A DNA stretch of 64,000 nt from Polytrichum commune. Its lineage: Eukaryota > Streptophyta > Polytrichopsida > Polytrichales > Polytrichaceae. Below are positions 31,216 through 44,484 of the stretch, in pieces. Within the stretch, counting starts at the first letter, position 1; each line of letters opens with the position of its first letter. The position numbers and the translations under genes are program-made. The notes beneath the pieces were generated by a model. It searched no databases. It was not told the DNA's origin and saw nothing but the letters and a program-made list of their open reading frames with translations. The stretch lies in contig OX485804.1 in assembly GCA_950295325.1 (NCBI GenBank), forward strand, positions 2,978,001-3,042,000. Direction: 5' to 3'.

Positions 31216-31329
31216 TCATAAGTTATGGCCCTCTCTTTCATTGAACAGCCAATCCAAGCAAAAGTCATCCTCCACCGCCGTGTCATTCAGGTCACGAATC
31301 ACGACCTTCGTTGAGATTAGGTCGGACAT
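31216..31329 (-). CDS. upstream in-frame segment of kinase gene
   Basis: An ATG at 31329-31327 opens 37 codons (MSDLISTKVVIRDLNDTA and on to NEREGHNL) and closes with TGA at 31216-31218, in the same frame as the kinase and only two codons before its GTG. It is either a real N-terminus cut by a nonsense change, or a regulatory upstream ORF. The composition looks coding. Confidence 0.4.
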   Translation of the reverse strand: MSDLISTKVVIRDLNDTAVEDDFCLDWLFNEREGHNL

Positions 31330-32845
31330 ATTACACCTAGCTCTTAAATGTAGCAATGAAGCGTTCAATTTTCAGCTCTCTCCGGTGATCTGGTTATGTC
31401 GCCCTTCTCCAGCCCTCTTTTAAGTCTCCTTTCATTGTCTTGTTTTAATATGTTTACAATTCACGAGTCTCTGCATCACCAAAAAACCGCCCTAAATTGC
31501 GCGTACAAGTTTATCATACAATTGTGGTATCCAAGCTTTCTTCACTATCTTCTTTCTGTGAGTTCAATAACACGCTAGCACTTCACAGTTTGCCTCCTTG
31601 TGTGCAGATCGTGAGTCCAGCCTGCAATACTACATGCTGTGTGGCGTGGTGGAACAATAACATGTGTTATGGAGAAGTGGAACTAATCCTACACCAAGTT
31701 ACACTCTTCCACTACAGAACCGCAAAAGGGACAACAGTTCGCGGGTACATGCGCACTTTCGATGTACTCGACAAGCTGAATACCGCATAGAGACTGTCTC
31801 TTACAGTTTGTGGATCGTTTGTTGGTTTTTATACATTCTTTGCTTTGAACACATGATAAGGAATGGAAATAAGTGTCAAAGAGCAAACTTGATGTAAATT
31901 ACTCGAACCTTAACGTCGAAGTCGGCACAATGTTTGGCACAGCCGAAGCACAAGCAGGTTCACATGATGAAGACACTGCAACCGAATGCACTGCAGCTAC
32001 ATCACAAAGAACAAAGACGAACATTAGCACATAAACCACTCAAATGATCACTGGAAATGAAATTGTGGTACCAGACAAGCGATGCTATGTTTCTCACGTG
32101 AAGTGTCTGATCTATCTGCCCCCTCTCAACTTCAAAAGTACGAGGTAGGGACAGAATACCCTCATTCTTAGCTCATGCTCCTCAGAGTGTGCCCTGGGCA
32201 CACAAAAAGCTGCCATTTACCTTCAATGGAGATAAACAACCGTCGAGCTGGTCTCTCACGACATGCTTGAGCGGCGTGTGTATTGTCTGCACTCGTTCGA
32301 TGAGCCTGTTCATTATTGAGAATTTTATACATTAGGTAAAACTCCGAAAGACTGCACGACTCATTTCTGGGTGGACTAATCTTTCTCCACTTGGTCAATT
32401 GTGGTGACCAAGCTTCTTGACATCGTGAACTGTCCAGGCCGCAGTACCTTCCTTGTGTGTACATCGTGAACTGTCCAGGCCGCAGTACTACATGCTTTGT
32501 GATGATGTTAGGTTTTCTAATAAAGTGTTGCGCCCAGTCTGTGGCTTTCTCAATTTCAAAATTACGAGCTAGGAACACATAATCCTCATTCTTCGCTCCT
32601 ATTCCTCGTAGTGCTTCCTAAGTTAACAAATTAGCTCACTTTCAACTTCAAAAGGAGATAAAACAGCCGTCGAGGTTTTGCTACTACATGCTTCAGCGGC
32701 GTGTGTAATTGTCTGCATTTGTTCCATGGCCCTATTAATATGTTCCTTGCAAGTCTGTACTAAGGCAGACATTAAACATGTGTGATTGTCTGCACTTGTT
32801 CCATGGTCCTATTCCCTGCAAGTCCTATGCTAAGGCAGACAATTA

Positions 32846-32869
32846 ACACCCCCGAACTTTCGGGGGTGT
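32846..32869. repeat. short perfect hairpin
   Basis: 10-bp arms ACACCCCCGA and TCGGGGGTGT around a 4-base loop. A second, imperfect GC-rich stem (GGGCGGGGCAGC with GCTGCCCGCCCC) follows at about 32,877-32,936. Both are conspicuous in AT-rich surroundings. Confidence 0.8.
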
Positions 32870-33620
32870 CAGATCCGGGCGGGGCAGCCCTCCCTGGAAA
32901 ATTTTGAACCCTGCCCAAAACAGCTGCCCGCCCCGCTCAACTTCGAAAAAAATATTGCCTTTGCATTCTTGAAGGCCGCTTGACTACAAATTTCATATTG
33001 AGTGCACTTCAATTTCAAGGTCGAAAATCCAATATATATGTTCACTGCCATTGAGTAAATAAGTGATTGATTGGGATTTCATTCTCGAAGTGAAACCGTC
33101 AATAAAGCATGTAATTGACTTGGAAGTCAAAAATATTACAAAACACCCTCACTAGCACTGAGGTTATAATTTTTGTGACTTACAATTTGAAATTGTCTTT
33201 GTCATTCTAGAATGACACTTAAATTAGTGTGTTGATCTAGTATGTATATTTTATAATATTTTAGGTAATGTCGTCTACTTTCACAAGTATTCATACGCAT
33301 TCATTAATCAATTGAATGTGGACTTGTAAACGGTGTGGATGTGAGTTAGAGTATTTCCTTCACATTAATGTGGAGCCACATGATGTACCACAAACTTAAC
33401 GAGCAAATATGCAAAATTCATCACATGCCATGATGTGTGGAGATTCATCTTATGTGTATGATTCTAACACAAATATTAGTCACATGTGATTCACAACATA
33501 TCACATGTGATTACCGTGCAAGAAGTTGTACAAATTGCTAACATTATTGAACACTATATATAGCAAATTGTGGGCCTCCAGAGCAAGGGGTGGAAATTGG
33601 ATGGAATGTGGATGATTGAT

Positions 33621-33656
33621 TGATAGGTAGATAGATAGATAGATAGATAGATAGAT
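33621..33656. repeat. (GATA)n microsatellite
   Basis: About eight GATA units in tandem. Confidence 0.9.
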
Positions 33657-33823
33657 GGCTTCAAAAACCAAGCATATTATTTGAGCATTACGTTATGGCA
33701 CGGATTCAGTTAGTGCGTGTCTAAGAAAAACTTGTACATCAGAACCTAGTTTAGCTAAAACTGGACATGGACATTAAATTTTGGATATCGTAATTACCTT
33801 AGTTCTATGAGCAGGTCCCTTCA

Positions 33824-34109
33824 CTCGGGGGGTTCACTCCCTCTTATATTTTTCATACACGTGCGTTCGGGACCTATTTATTAAGGGGCTATTTACCTTG
33901 CAGAAAAGATTATAAGGTATGGTATTTTTCAAAATAAAGGTGTGATGGTATTTTACATGTGATGGTATTTTATATGTAATCCTTTTTCACTATTTTAAAA
34001 CCCCCTATATTATATGTAAGTTTTTTGCAAAATTTATCTACAATGAATATATTAGACCCTATTTTTTATCGCACGTTGTTCTACGATTTTTCGCCAGTGA
34101 ACCCCCGAG
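33824..34109. mobile_element. short TIR element, same family as 17642-18671
   Basis: 286 bp. Ends CTCGGGGGGTTCACT and AGTGAACCCCCGAG are inverted repeats with one indel. Flanks TCCCTTCA (33816-33823) and TCCTTTCA (34110-34117) form an 8-bp duplication with one change. It shares subterminal CACGTGCGT, TATTTATTAAGGGG and CGCACGTTGTTCT words with the larger copy. Confidence 0.88.
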
Positions 34110-34117
34110 TCCTTTCA

Positions 34118-36221
34118 ACACTCTTTCAATATCTCTAAATTTTATGTGAGATATGTAAATCCTCAATGATTAATTGAATGTTATGTGTTGAAATATGTTG
34201 GAAAAACTTCATGATGCTAGTTTTTGATGTTAGATTCATAATATAATAAATCAATTAATCAAGAGAACCTAATGAAAACAATTCTTTTCTTATTATCATC
34301 ATTAACTCTACATATTCTATTGAGAATCTTACAATATAATTAAGCATGTTGTAATTATGGACCATGATTTTTGTCTAGTTTCACGTAAATGTTAGTATGA
34401 TGCTACCCCTACTATATATGGTACTCATGAAACCATGATCCAACATTTGCCATGTATTTCAAAACCTTTTCAAATTTGAATGGTTGCTCAATTAGACCTA
34501 ATTGTGTTGGTTTGCAAGTTACTTCTAGTTCTTTGTACAAAAATTGTCTAATATCATTCATTCTTTGCTTAGGGACTTCCTTCTAGCATGTGCCTGGTTA
34601 AGTAGCGGGCAGCTTAAGGCAACAAAATTGACATCTATAGGAGTTTGTATGTAGTCTAACCGGACGAGTGCATGGTGCTTTTCTAGGTTTCTTTTATTAA
34701 GGACCATATAAGTAAGGTAGTTGGTGGCATATAGTGACTTTTTTCCATAAGGATTTTGATTTTGGCATATATGTGATTACTAAGTTGGTGTATGCTCTTA
34801 AGGGAGTCTTTGAAAATGAAGATTTCATGGGGCACAATTTTAATGTGCTCTACCACTAGGAGGAGAGCATATATAGTTATGCTCTTAAGATGTTGGGGTA
34901 GCTTGGTACACATCATTGTCCTATTAAGACAAGCGAACCACATAAGCTTATAAACCTTAACCCTTAGACAAAAAGTATGCATGTGTTATTTGATTAATCA
35001 AACACCTACATTTGAATGTTGCATGGTTTGGTGAGGATCTGAGAACAAACACTGTATTTAAAAGAGATTGAACTACGTCTTCATACTTCATTAACTACTT
35101 TACACTCAAAGGACAACATAGTTGGGGACATCTATGTATTCATTTTTGAAATTAACACATATGTATGCACTTCCGATAATCAACACTAAATTAGGGGAGG
35201 TTTGATTTTCAATCCAATATATGTTGATGTTTCATCATAGATCTACTAATTCAAAAAAATTGAAGATGTAAATCCAATCATTGCAAGATGGAGAACAAGA
35301 ATAACTAGCCGAATAAGGTAAACAACCCGTGTTTGGCTACTTTTCTTATCAAGACACCTATAATTGAGTGGTATGTGATTTGGTGTGGCTCCAAGATGGT
35401 GCCAAAAAGACTCGTGTTCAAAAGAAAATGAGAAACATGTTGAAAATATTCTAACCATTCTAGACTTAATGATTGACATAATTGGGGGGGGGTCCCTATA
35501 TGACCATTCAATAATCACAAGGATCCTCACTTCAATAATGAATAAGATATCCATATGAGCTTCGAAAATGATGAGGAAAGTGGCTACGCCTCAAATTAGA
35601 TTTGCCAACCATCTTGTACAAATTGCGTGGTCCATATCCTAGGCGTTTCAAGTGGCTAGGTTGAAAAAATTTAACCATTTAAGACCCATCTACTTTAACA
35701 TTTGCATGATACCACATTAGATTCAGCCACACTAGGTGCTCTTGTTGGTTATTCTAGAGATATCAAGAGGCACTGGGGCATATATACATATATATATATA
35801 TGAGTAGCTCAATGGACATGGAGAACAAACCGCTAGTTACAGATGAACTGGTTGAGTTTGAAAAATAACCAGATGAAGTTCAAATCTTCAGGATAATTAA
35901 CAATCATTTTAGAGGAATCTATGGAACGTGTTTCAAATAACACCCTATCCTCTTTAATGTGACTCCTCCTCTTATATCTCAAAATCCTCGGGAACAAATG
36001 TTCTCAATTTAAATCTTTCTCATTGTTATATTTTCTTCCCATATATCACGGGTTTTGATGTTGAAGTAATCCACCAAAGAATTCAAACCACATACTCATA
36101 CGCACAACGTTGTCATCATTGTCATTATTCCCATGTTGACTTTGTGTTATTCCATAATGTCACATGTTGCACTATTTCTCTTTTTTAATCACGCACCCAC
36201 GTGAACACTACACACCTCCTT
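34118..36221. other. AT-rich spacer
   Basis: No gene recognised. A copy of the repeat described at 37,000-37,092 lies at about 35,845-35,925 in direct orientation. (TA)n-like tracts occur at about 35,785-35,802. Confidence 0.5.
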
Positions 36222-36655
36222 AATATCACGTGCACTTTGGTTGCCACATGCGTAATATTAGGGAAGTTAGAGTGTAATAAAGAAAAAACCAAAAACACCA
36301 ACAAGTAACCGGCAGGATTCGGAAAACACTAGAACATTGACCGATTATGTCCCAAAAATTCCCTGGACATTGATGTAGCTGGTCTTGATCTCTTTGTATG
36401 TTAGCACTACATATGAACTTAATATCACGTGCACTTTGGTTGCCACATGTGTAACATTAGAGAGGTTAGAGCGTAACAAACAAGAAACCGAAAAACCCCA
36501 ACAAGTAACTGGTTGGATTCGGAAAACACTAGCACTTTGACCGATTATGTCCCAAAAAATCCTTGGACACTGATGTAGCTGGTCTAGATCTCCTTGTATG
36601 TTAACACTACATACCTCCTTAACATGATGTGCCTTTTGGTTGCCACATACGTAGT
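36222..36655 (+). repeat. tandem repeat, about 199-bp unit
   Basis: Unit 1 starts at 36222 and unit 2 at about 36421; both contain ATATCACGTGCACTTTGG, TTCGGAAAACACTAG and GACCGATTATGTCCC. A third copy from about 36,610 is truncated by the element starting at 36,658. A diverged relative is near 38,559-38,670. Confidence 0.87.
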
Positions 36656-36657
36656 GG

Positions 36658-36884
36658 CAACTACACTAAATCGTCCATTTAGTGCAGGTTACCATGAGTT
36701 ACGTATTGCTATGACATTTTAATGAGAGTATCACTTGTTACCCAAATAACATTAGTGGTTAGTATGCACACTGAAGAATATGGTATAACTTAGTTGGTAA
36801 ATAATGATAATGTTGGTAAAAAAGCTATAGCAACACGTACCTCCAAACAAGAACCCACTCGAATGGGACGATTTAGTGTAGTTG
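36658..36884. mobile_element. MITE-like element, 227 bp
   Basis: Perfect 19-bp terminal inverted repeats CAACTACACTAAATCGTCC and complement (36866-36884). No coding capacity. The target duplication is unclear. The element has a relative at 38,075-38,450. Confidence 0.75.
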
Positions 36885-36999
36885 TAGGTTCTCCCTGTTC
36901 ATTGATCTGGGGATATTTTTAGGCATAATTGGTTGAGATCCTAGTGTTTTGAAGTCCAACTGGTTACATTTTGACATCTTTAGTCTTTCTTTATTAATT

Positions 37000-37092
37000 T
37001 GAGATGTTTTCCATAGATTCCTCTAAAATGATGAGTATTTTTCCTGAAGTCTTGAACATTGACCGGTTATTTCTCAAACTCAACCGGTTGAT
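37000..37092 (-). repeat. dispersed repeat, inverted relative to 38459-38540
   Basis: The complement of this stretch matches 38,459-38,540 over about 80 bp (CCGGTTGAGTTT...GTTCAAGACT...AGAGGAATCTATG) with modest divergence. A third, direct copy is at about 35,845-35,925. The family is unnamed. Confidence 0.8.
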
Positions 37093-37618
37093 CTGTAACT
37101 AGCTTCGGTCCTCCCTGCTCATCGATTTAACCCTTATTGGCACCAGTTTATAGTTATGTAGCCTAAGCGGTATTTTATTCCAGTATTCCCTAATAATTTT
37201 CTCACTCATCACTGACACACGTTCACCTGTGCATGGATTCCACTCCCCTTTGGCGGTGCCTTCATTGTAGTCTACTTACATTATCATTCACCATGGGGAG
37301 GTCACTGTTGCAATTTTATTAAACCATATGAGAAAAAATACATGGTATTTTTAATTCAAGAGAATAAAAGTTCATACAGATTTCAAAATTGTTATAGCTT
37401 GGATGAAACGACACATACAATATTATATCTAAAATTGGGTAGGTGAAAAATATAGGTAGTCTTTTATTTTTAATCGTAAAGTGAGGTCTATTATATATGG
37501 AGGAATGAGGAATTTATGTGAGGTTCAATGAATGTCTTCGGATTGGATGAGAAGTTGCATCGATTGATTGGAAGTCATCGAGTTTAGATTAACCCTAAAC
37601 TTGGGGTGGTCACTCAGA

Positions 37619-37671
37619 GTTTCAAGATAGTGCTGGATTGTTTCAAGATAGTGCTGGATTGTTTCAAGATG
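37619..37671. repeat. 21-bp tandem repeat
   Basis: Two full copies and a partial third of GTTTCAAGATAGTGCTGGATT. Confidence 0.9.
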
Positions 37672-38074
37672 GTGATATAACCAAGTACCATTCAATTTTA
37701 TTTGCAAGTGCTACTAATGTATTTTTAGTTTAATTTTTGTTATGGATTAACATCAATTTATTTCAAAATTCCAATATTCTGATACATGGTGTAGTTTACA
37801 AACAATAATAAGTTTATAAAATAAATTCACAGTGTATATAATATTTACGGATGGGTTATCGAAAAATACCTCAAAGCACCCTTGTATCTACTTATAGGGT
37901 GCCAATTACTTAATTAAAAAAATAAATATGCCATCTTTAATTAACCCCTGACTGCATGTGGTTTACAAAAGTGTATAGCTTGTGATCTACCTAGGCCTTC
38001 CAATCTCCATCACACATAATCTCCATCAAGTAGAGAATCTTCAAGTGTAGACAAATGAGCGGGGAGAACTGACT

Positions 38075-38450
38075 ACTACACTAAATATTGTATTTAGTGT
38101 CATACGATATTTTATGTCATTATGATAAGTTTTTCAATGACATTTTTAATTAATAAGTTTGCATGTACTTGTCACCCCAACTTACTTTTAGTTCGTCCAC
38201 TTTTGGTACATTCTACATCCTAATATATCTGTAATGAAATATTGTCATGGATAATTGAAATTTGGATGGAAAAACACTTAGTAATTGGCAATAATTGCGA
38301 TATTATAAATCTATAATGCCCAAATTTATGTACAAGGAATGACCAATAATGTTAGGCTTACATGTAATGTTGGTTACACTACATGGGCAGTTTACAATGT
38401 TGAGCATGACAAATAAAATTGGTGACACTAAATACCATATTTGATGTAGT
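38075..38450. mobile_element. MITE-like element, about 376 bp
   Basis: The left end ACTACACTAAATATTG...TTTAGTGTCA and right end TGACACTAAATACCA...GATGTAGT are imperfect inverted repeats resembling those of 36,658-36,884. No coding capacity; the target duplication is not resolved. Confidence 0.65.
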
Positions 38451-38540
38451 TGAAGATGATCCGGTTGAGTTTCAGAAATAACTGGTTGAAGTTCAAGACT
38501 CCCGGAAAGTTACCCATCATTTAAGAGGAATCTATGAGAT

Positions 38541-41500
38541 TTACCCGAATTTAATAAAGGAAAACCGGAAGATGTCAACATGTAACTGGTTGGACTTGGA
38601 AGTTGAAACCATTGGGATCTCGACCGACTATGCCAAAAAATATTCATGGACACTGGTCTAGACTGGTTTTACATTGTATTCAACCCTTATTGGCACCGGT
38701 TTTTATATGTATAGTTTTATTATTTGAATCAAAATGTTTGAACTTAAATTTATTTTTAACATGCACTCATTTGATAAAGTATCGTTTTAACATTGAAGGG
38801 GATGGAATTCAAAATTGTTACAAATTGAACATAGGCAGATGGTGAAACTCTTCTTTTTTCCTATCACCGTGCGCCAATTTTCTTATTGTTGCACAAGTCA
38901 TACAATTGAAGAGGAGGTTTCAACCAAGATGCCCCATACTTGGGAAAGAATAGAGCAATATAGGAGAGGTGCCTATTCTTTATCAAGATCCCATCGGCAA
39001 TTTATAGGGTACTGTAATTTTAATCAGGCCAGAACCAATAGTGCCATGACACATGTTGTGGTTTTGAGTGTTAAAGTGGGGAGGAATGAGTGGTTATGGT
39101 AGACTCTAGACATTGCCAATATGTTCGGGCCAACTTTTGGCTTCAAAAATCCACAGTCATTTCATTTAGAGGAATGAAATTACCAAAGAAATTGTAGTCC
39201 TCTTGATTGTTATCTTCCTACATGGGAGAATTTTGCACCGCCTTATACTTCTCTAGACCTAGTGCATAATCTCTTAAATGATTGGTGGTGCGTGCCTCTA
39301 CTCTAACTCCTAATCCAAGATATAGGTGCAAAGGGTGCGCAATTATAGGATTATGATGTGCAACAATCATAGCTACGCTTACCCTATGTTTTACGCAAGC
39401 TACTACAAAGAGGAGGTTCAAATATATCACTAAGACCATCATGCAAGGCATATAAGGATTGGATCAAACTTTGACTTTCTCCCAATCTACTATCCAATCC
39501 AAATGCATTGAATACATTTTCCAAAAGTTGAGTATTGAAGTTAACTATTTGGTCCAAGAGAATTCATGAAAATGCAGATACTACCTGTGCACAACAAGTA
39601 CTTAAGCAAAACTGGGAGAAAAACAGATTAAGGTTTTAAGATTGGAAGCCCTTCAATAGTAATGAGATCAACCTGCCAACGAGTGCTAGGGTAGTTGATA
39701 GATAGTATATATATATATATGTAGGTGTAGGTGTTGGAACCTTGAATGCCGACTTATGGGAGCTCCTTAATCCTCATAATTAGAGCCACGCCACTAGCAT
39801 TTGAGAGCATTAATCACATCCTCTCTATTCAATTATCAGTTCATGTGATTTTGACATGGTTAGCCGCATAATTAATTTGCTACGCCGGCTTGTTTTAGTA
39901 AAGCACTTGACTGAACTCACACACCACCACTCCTTCATCAGAGTGATCAAACACCCACTTCTTCTTTTGCAAAATTTTAAGAAAGTCGAAGTGGCGACAG
40001 ATGTTGGAGTTATGAAGCCACATATGGATGATGTTACCTATTTTTTATATTCTAATGTGAAGGCATTCATCCATATACCATGATTTTCAAAACATTTCTG
40101 ACAATTTATGCATCAAAAATATGATAGACTATTTGGTGTTTGTTTTTTAGATTTTTAAAATATGACCCTTTCACCTAAAAAAATTAAGGTTGTCACAAAC
40201 ACAATAAATTGAACAAGGCTAATCATCCAACTTCTGTAGTTATTTTCTCATAATAGTTTGTGAGAGTCATATTGTGGAGTTGCAGTCAGTTACATCAGTT
40301 CCATCATTGTGCAATTACAACCTTACCCTTGACAATCTTTCAACTCATGTCTAAGCAAGGGGATGGTTAGTATGGAGTCTCATGTATGAACAACCTTCAA
40401 CTCATGTCTCTTGTTTCTTACATAAAAAAAATTGAATTATATGTGAGAGAATAACAACATCTTCATGAATCTATGCTTGGTTAGTACGTTGGAATGACTT
40501 CAAACAGGGTTGAAGAGTAGATAACATTCTCATTATGATTCACTTTGTGGATTTATCATTGCATGTCTTCACATACCACAACATTACTCAGCTCAGCCAT
40601 GGCGTTTTGTGTGGCCATGGCTAAGATTCTCGCGTATTTGACAAGTTCAGACCAAACATCAATGCCTCAAATAATACCCTTTTATACATTTATGTTATTT
40701 CGTACATTATATGAGGAACCCATCCCCCAATATCGTGATAGATCATATGCGTGCTTGAATTATGCATTCTTGAGCAACCCATGTTTAAAATTTATGCGAG
40801 CTTTGCAGTGCCATTTCATCCATAGATCCATTGGTTTTTGTATTTTATTCACGAGAGCATGTGGCAAACCTTTGGGATTGCCATTATTGCACTCCCTCAT
40901 TTTTTTCATTTCAATTGAATGTGTGCAGCGAAAACTTGGTGATTGTCATTGTGGAATTTCGATTTCAATGCATCCTTACTTGTATTTTCATGATGATCAA
41001 CTTCCATTGCTACACCGCCGAAGGCAACGGAGCTTCGAGTTCTGCTCATCAAACTCTCCTTCATTGGCAATGGCCTTTGGAGTTGCCACATGCCTAAATC
41101 CATGTTTCACAGTAGGAGAACCGGTTGATAGTGGTTGACAGGATTCCACTATTATGGCGCGAGGTCCTAGCATTAATTGGCAAGCTTGAAAATACATGTT
41201 GGGCCCTTCATTGACACCTAGGCGGTTGGGACCTTTGGGTGGTATGATCCCTGCTTAGGTAGGATTTGGGCAAAGCCATGTGACCAGAGTTCGGGAAGTT
41301 TTTGAAGCCTTAGTGGCTAATTGCCGGTAGTTGCTACGAAGGGTCGGATTTTTTCCAATTTACATCGGCAAGAGCCAGTCTTTTGTAAAATCAATCGTCC
41401 AATTGCCTATATTTTCATATTTCATTGGCCAATATCCAATTAAATGGAATTCATATCGGCACTAATTGTTTAAAAAATGTATGAAAATTTATTAGAAATC

Positions 41501-41694
41501 ATTTCTTAGTACAAAATCTTGAATAAGTGAAAAGAAAGGCATGTTCAAAACTTTAAATTTGGAGAGTTAATATCCTTGGCAGGAGTTGAACCTAGCAATG
41601 CCTTCACCGCTTGAAGGCCAAGGGTCCCCCAATTCTTCATAGAAGCAATTGGATTTGGTCATGGAAAGGTTGCATAATTCAAAAAGTTTAAGGT
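38541..41694. other. spacer
   Basis: No recognised gene. ORFs such as 38,603-39,102 and 40,545-41,138 (197 codons) lack family features and overlap other frames. A GGCTAATTGCCGG word near 41,310 recurs at 42,119 on the other side of the hAT-like remnant. Confidence 0.45.
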
Positions 41695-42078
41695 TTAGGG
41701 TACTTCCTCAAGTGCATCATCAGATGCCCTAGACAAATAGCGCTCTGCATTGCTATACAAATATCGAAACTTAGCAGCATCCTTCCAAAGATCTAGAGCA
41801 CTTGTTAGAATGTCATCAAAATCATTGTCTGGGCCTTGTATAGCAACACGCATCATACTTTCTAAGTTAGATGTAGACATTCGATTACGAAGTTTTTGTT
41901 CAATAGTATTTTTAAGAGAAAACACCCTTTCACATGTTGCATTACTCACACATTGGCACTTAGCAATCTCAGCAAGAATCCCATGCTCATGACCCGGAGT
42001 GTATCGATTACCATTTCCCGGGTATCGGCCAGTATTTGAAATTTGAATACTTCTTCTGGCTGAAATCCAGTAACTCAC
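41695..42078 (-). pseudogene. hAT-type transposase C-terminal remnant
   Basis: 127 codons. SNATCERVFSLKNTIEQK, then LRNRMSTSNLESMMRVAIQGPD, resemble the C-terminal dimerisation region of hAT-family and ZNF862-like proteins (pattern CERxFS...I..KLRNR.S...L..LMRI.I.GP). Upstream catalytic parts are absent, so this is a fragment. It does not lie inside one of the 8-bp-duplication elements, so a link to them is not shown. Confidence 0.6.
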
Positions 42079-44484
42079 AAGAAGAATCAGCTACATTTCC
42101 GGGACATTTTATGGTCCATCGGCTAATTGCCGGAGGATTGAAATTACAGTCGAATTGCCATTCGATGGTTGGAAATTTGGACCGGCCATGAGGGGAAATC
42201 CATCGGCTGATAATGAACTAGCCGTCGGTTTTCCCCGACCATTGCATGTGACACCAGATAACATGCTAAGTACGGCTTCCCAGGCCCGAGAGGTTCAATT
42301 CCTTTCAAGAAGGCCTAACCGGTGTATCTTTGGAAAAAAAAAACCCCTAGACCACAAATCGTACTTGATTGTATAAAATTTGAACCGACGATTCACAAAC
42401 TGTATAGCACCCAACCTCCAAATATATCAAAAATTAGGGATCCAATTAAGATTCCCATAGCCCCGAAAAATATACGCATTTTGGCACAGTTGGACGTCTC
42501 AAGCATTCGGGGGTTAATACCTTACAAAGTGTGACCTCCAGTGGAGATTTTAAAGATAAATCGTTCCGACATCTTGTACTATGATCATGATTCACAAATG
42601 ACACGGTTTTTTGACGTTCTCATTTATCTTCTTATGCCTCTGCTTGATGTTCACTGATTCCAAATAGCATCCTCATGAAAGTACATACATAGGCACCTAA
42701 AAATTCCCTTGACTTTCACATGTCCAAAGGTGATGTCATAAGTCCATCGATCTCCATCCAAAACCCGCTTGGTAAAGAGAGGCCACAAGCAGCCGGGGCT
42801 GTCTCTCATCATGTGCTTTGGGTTTGGGCTCAGGTGGTGAACGGAGAGCAAAGGCTGCCACTCGCACGGGAAAGTGAACGAACCTATCATGAACAAATGT
42901 ATTTTTCGCATACGCAAGTCTTTCATGTACATGATATCACACTCATCACATGCGCATACTAGGAGTAGATTCATCTTGTGTTGATGCTAGCTATGTTGCT
43001 ATTGCATCTAATGTGCGTGTGCCTATTGTGGGTACTTCGAACTCCACAAACTAATATGACCATTTATCTATGGGCTGCTTCACACATGAGATTGAAGGCC
43101 TGTGACCATTTCATTCTAAGACATTAAATTGGTCAAAAAGGTCGAGACCGTCCAAGTTCATGTCACATTAGAAGGTGAAGGCCTAAGGGTCCAAAGAAAT
43201 TATCGTGGATGAAATGTCTACACATATTCCTCCATGGGAGACTATAGGGGTTGTTTCACGGATTGTCGGGATTTGCATCAAGTCTATCTTTAAGAATTAG
43301 GCTTGACGTAAATTCCGACAGACCACATCAAAGTCAAGGGCCTTATACAGCTGGTGCTACCTTTGGGTGAGAGTCAAGGGCCCTCACAATAACATGGTCA
43401 CGGCCCTTGGCTCGTATGTGTGAAGTGGCCCTAAGACTCTAAGACATGGACCTTTTAAATCCAATTTGTGACAAGTTTAGTGACTTGAATAACTGAAGGT
43501 TTTTTTTTCACCAAAATATGAAACTCGACTTACTTTTAACCAATGAGTAGTCAATCCTATCACAGTTCAAGTGATTTTAATTTATTTTGGAGTTTGATTT
43601 CTTTAAAGAAACTACTTCTAAGATAAATTTGATGGTGATTGATGGTGATTGATGGTGATTGAAGGTGATAAATTTTATTCCAACCATATGCATGTGGTTT
43701 AAATTCTACTCATGCATAACTTTCTCTTGATTCTTGTCAACTCCAAATAAGGTCCTTGAATTTATGCCACATCTTCAAGTCAAGCTAGAACCCCCAGGAA
43801 TTTCAGATGTCAAGATGGTGGGACCCACCCACCCGCATGTGGGCCCCGTCATGGGCTTGGGGTTCAATCTCTTGATTTATGAAGGAGCCCGGATGGCCGC
43901 CTGTCTGAGCACGAAACCCATTCGCCCCACCTGCCAACTTCCAACTTACCCCCAATCAATATGTTTAATTTGTGTTTCATATCCTACAAGAAGTGGGTGC
44001 AGAGAGAAAAGTGTATGTTTAAGACCTACTTACTTTCCCAGGAGACCTGCACAACGTTGGTCAGCATGATCATTTTAGGATATGTAAGGTAGACGGCTCT
44101 TTTTCTTTTTGTTGTTTGCTATCTTGTACATCTCATATTCACGACTTTGATTTTTTGTGCAATTGCAAATATATGTATATATATATGTAGAAGTCAACAG
44201 TAGTTCTAGGAAGTTTTGGAGATAATCTCGAATTGTTATGCATGATTATCAAAGTCCATTAACAACGAGCCATAAGAAGGCCACATAATATCTTTACTTT
44301 GTGCTTGGGATTCTTGAGGACCTCCTGTAGCTCTTGAGTTCAATGTAGTTGCATATGTCTATATATGCAAATGCGTATATCTATTATAAATGAGGCCACA
44401 ATGTCAAAAATACATTGGCAAAGGTTTTGACTAATTTTAGAGTTGTCCAGTTAAAGTTTGAAAAGAGAAGCATGCCTCAATTTC
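42079..44484. other. spacer
   Basis: No gene recognised. An imperfect inverted repeat lies at 43,265-43,322 (19-bp arms TGTCGG-ATTTGC-TCAAG). A short tandem repeat of GATTGATGGT lies at about 43,631-43,671. (TA)n tracts occur at about 44,169-44,187. Confidence 0.5.

Larger units (their letters stand above)
31330..33815. other. spacer upstream of kinase gene
   Basis: It may contain the kinase promoter. A 28-bp segment (ACATCGTGAACTGTCC...) is duplicated at 32420-32447 and 32461-32488. A GC-rich island with hairpins lies at 32,846-32,940. A stretch at about 32,964-33,035 is similar to 51,276-51,350 (GCATTCTT-AAGGCCG, AAGTGCACTTCA), marking an unnamed dispersed repeat. No gene is recognised. 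Confidence 0.45.

Noticed and set aside
40545-41138. 197-codon + strand ORF
   Set aside because: Several overlapping frames on both strands, irregular composition and no domain.
41570-41640. tRNA-like stretch on the - strand with a GGTTCAACTCC B-box-like word
   Set aside because: No full cloverleaf, no tail and no target duplication could be seen; may be an old SINE scrap.
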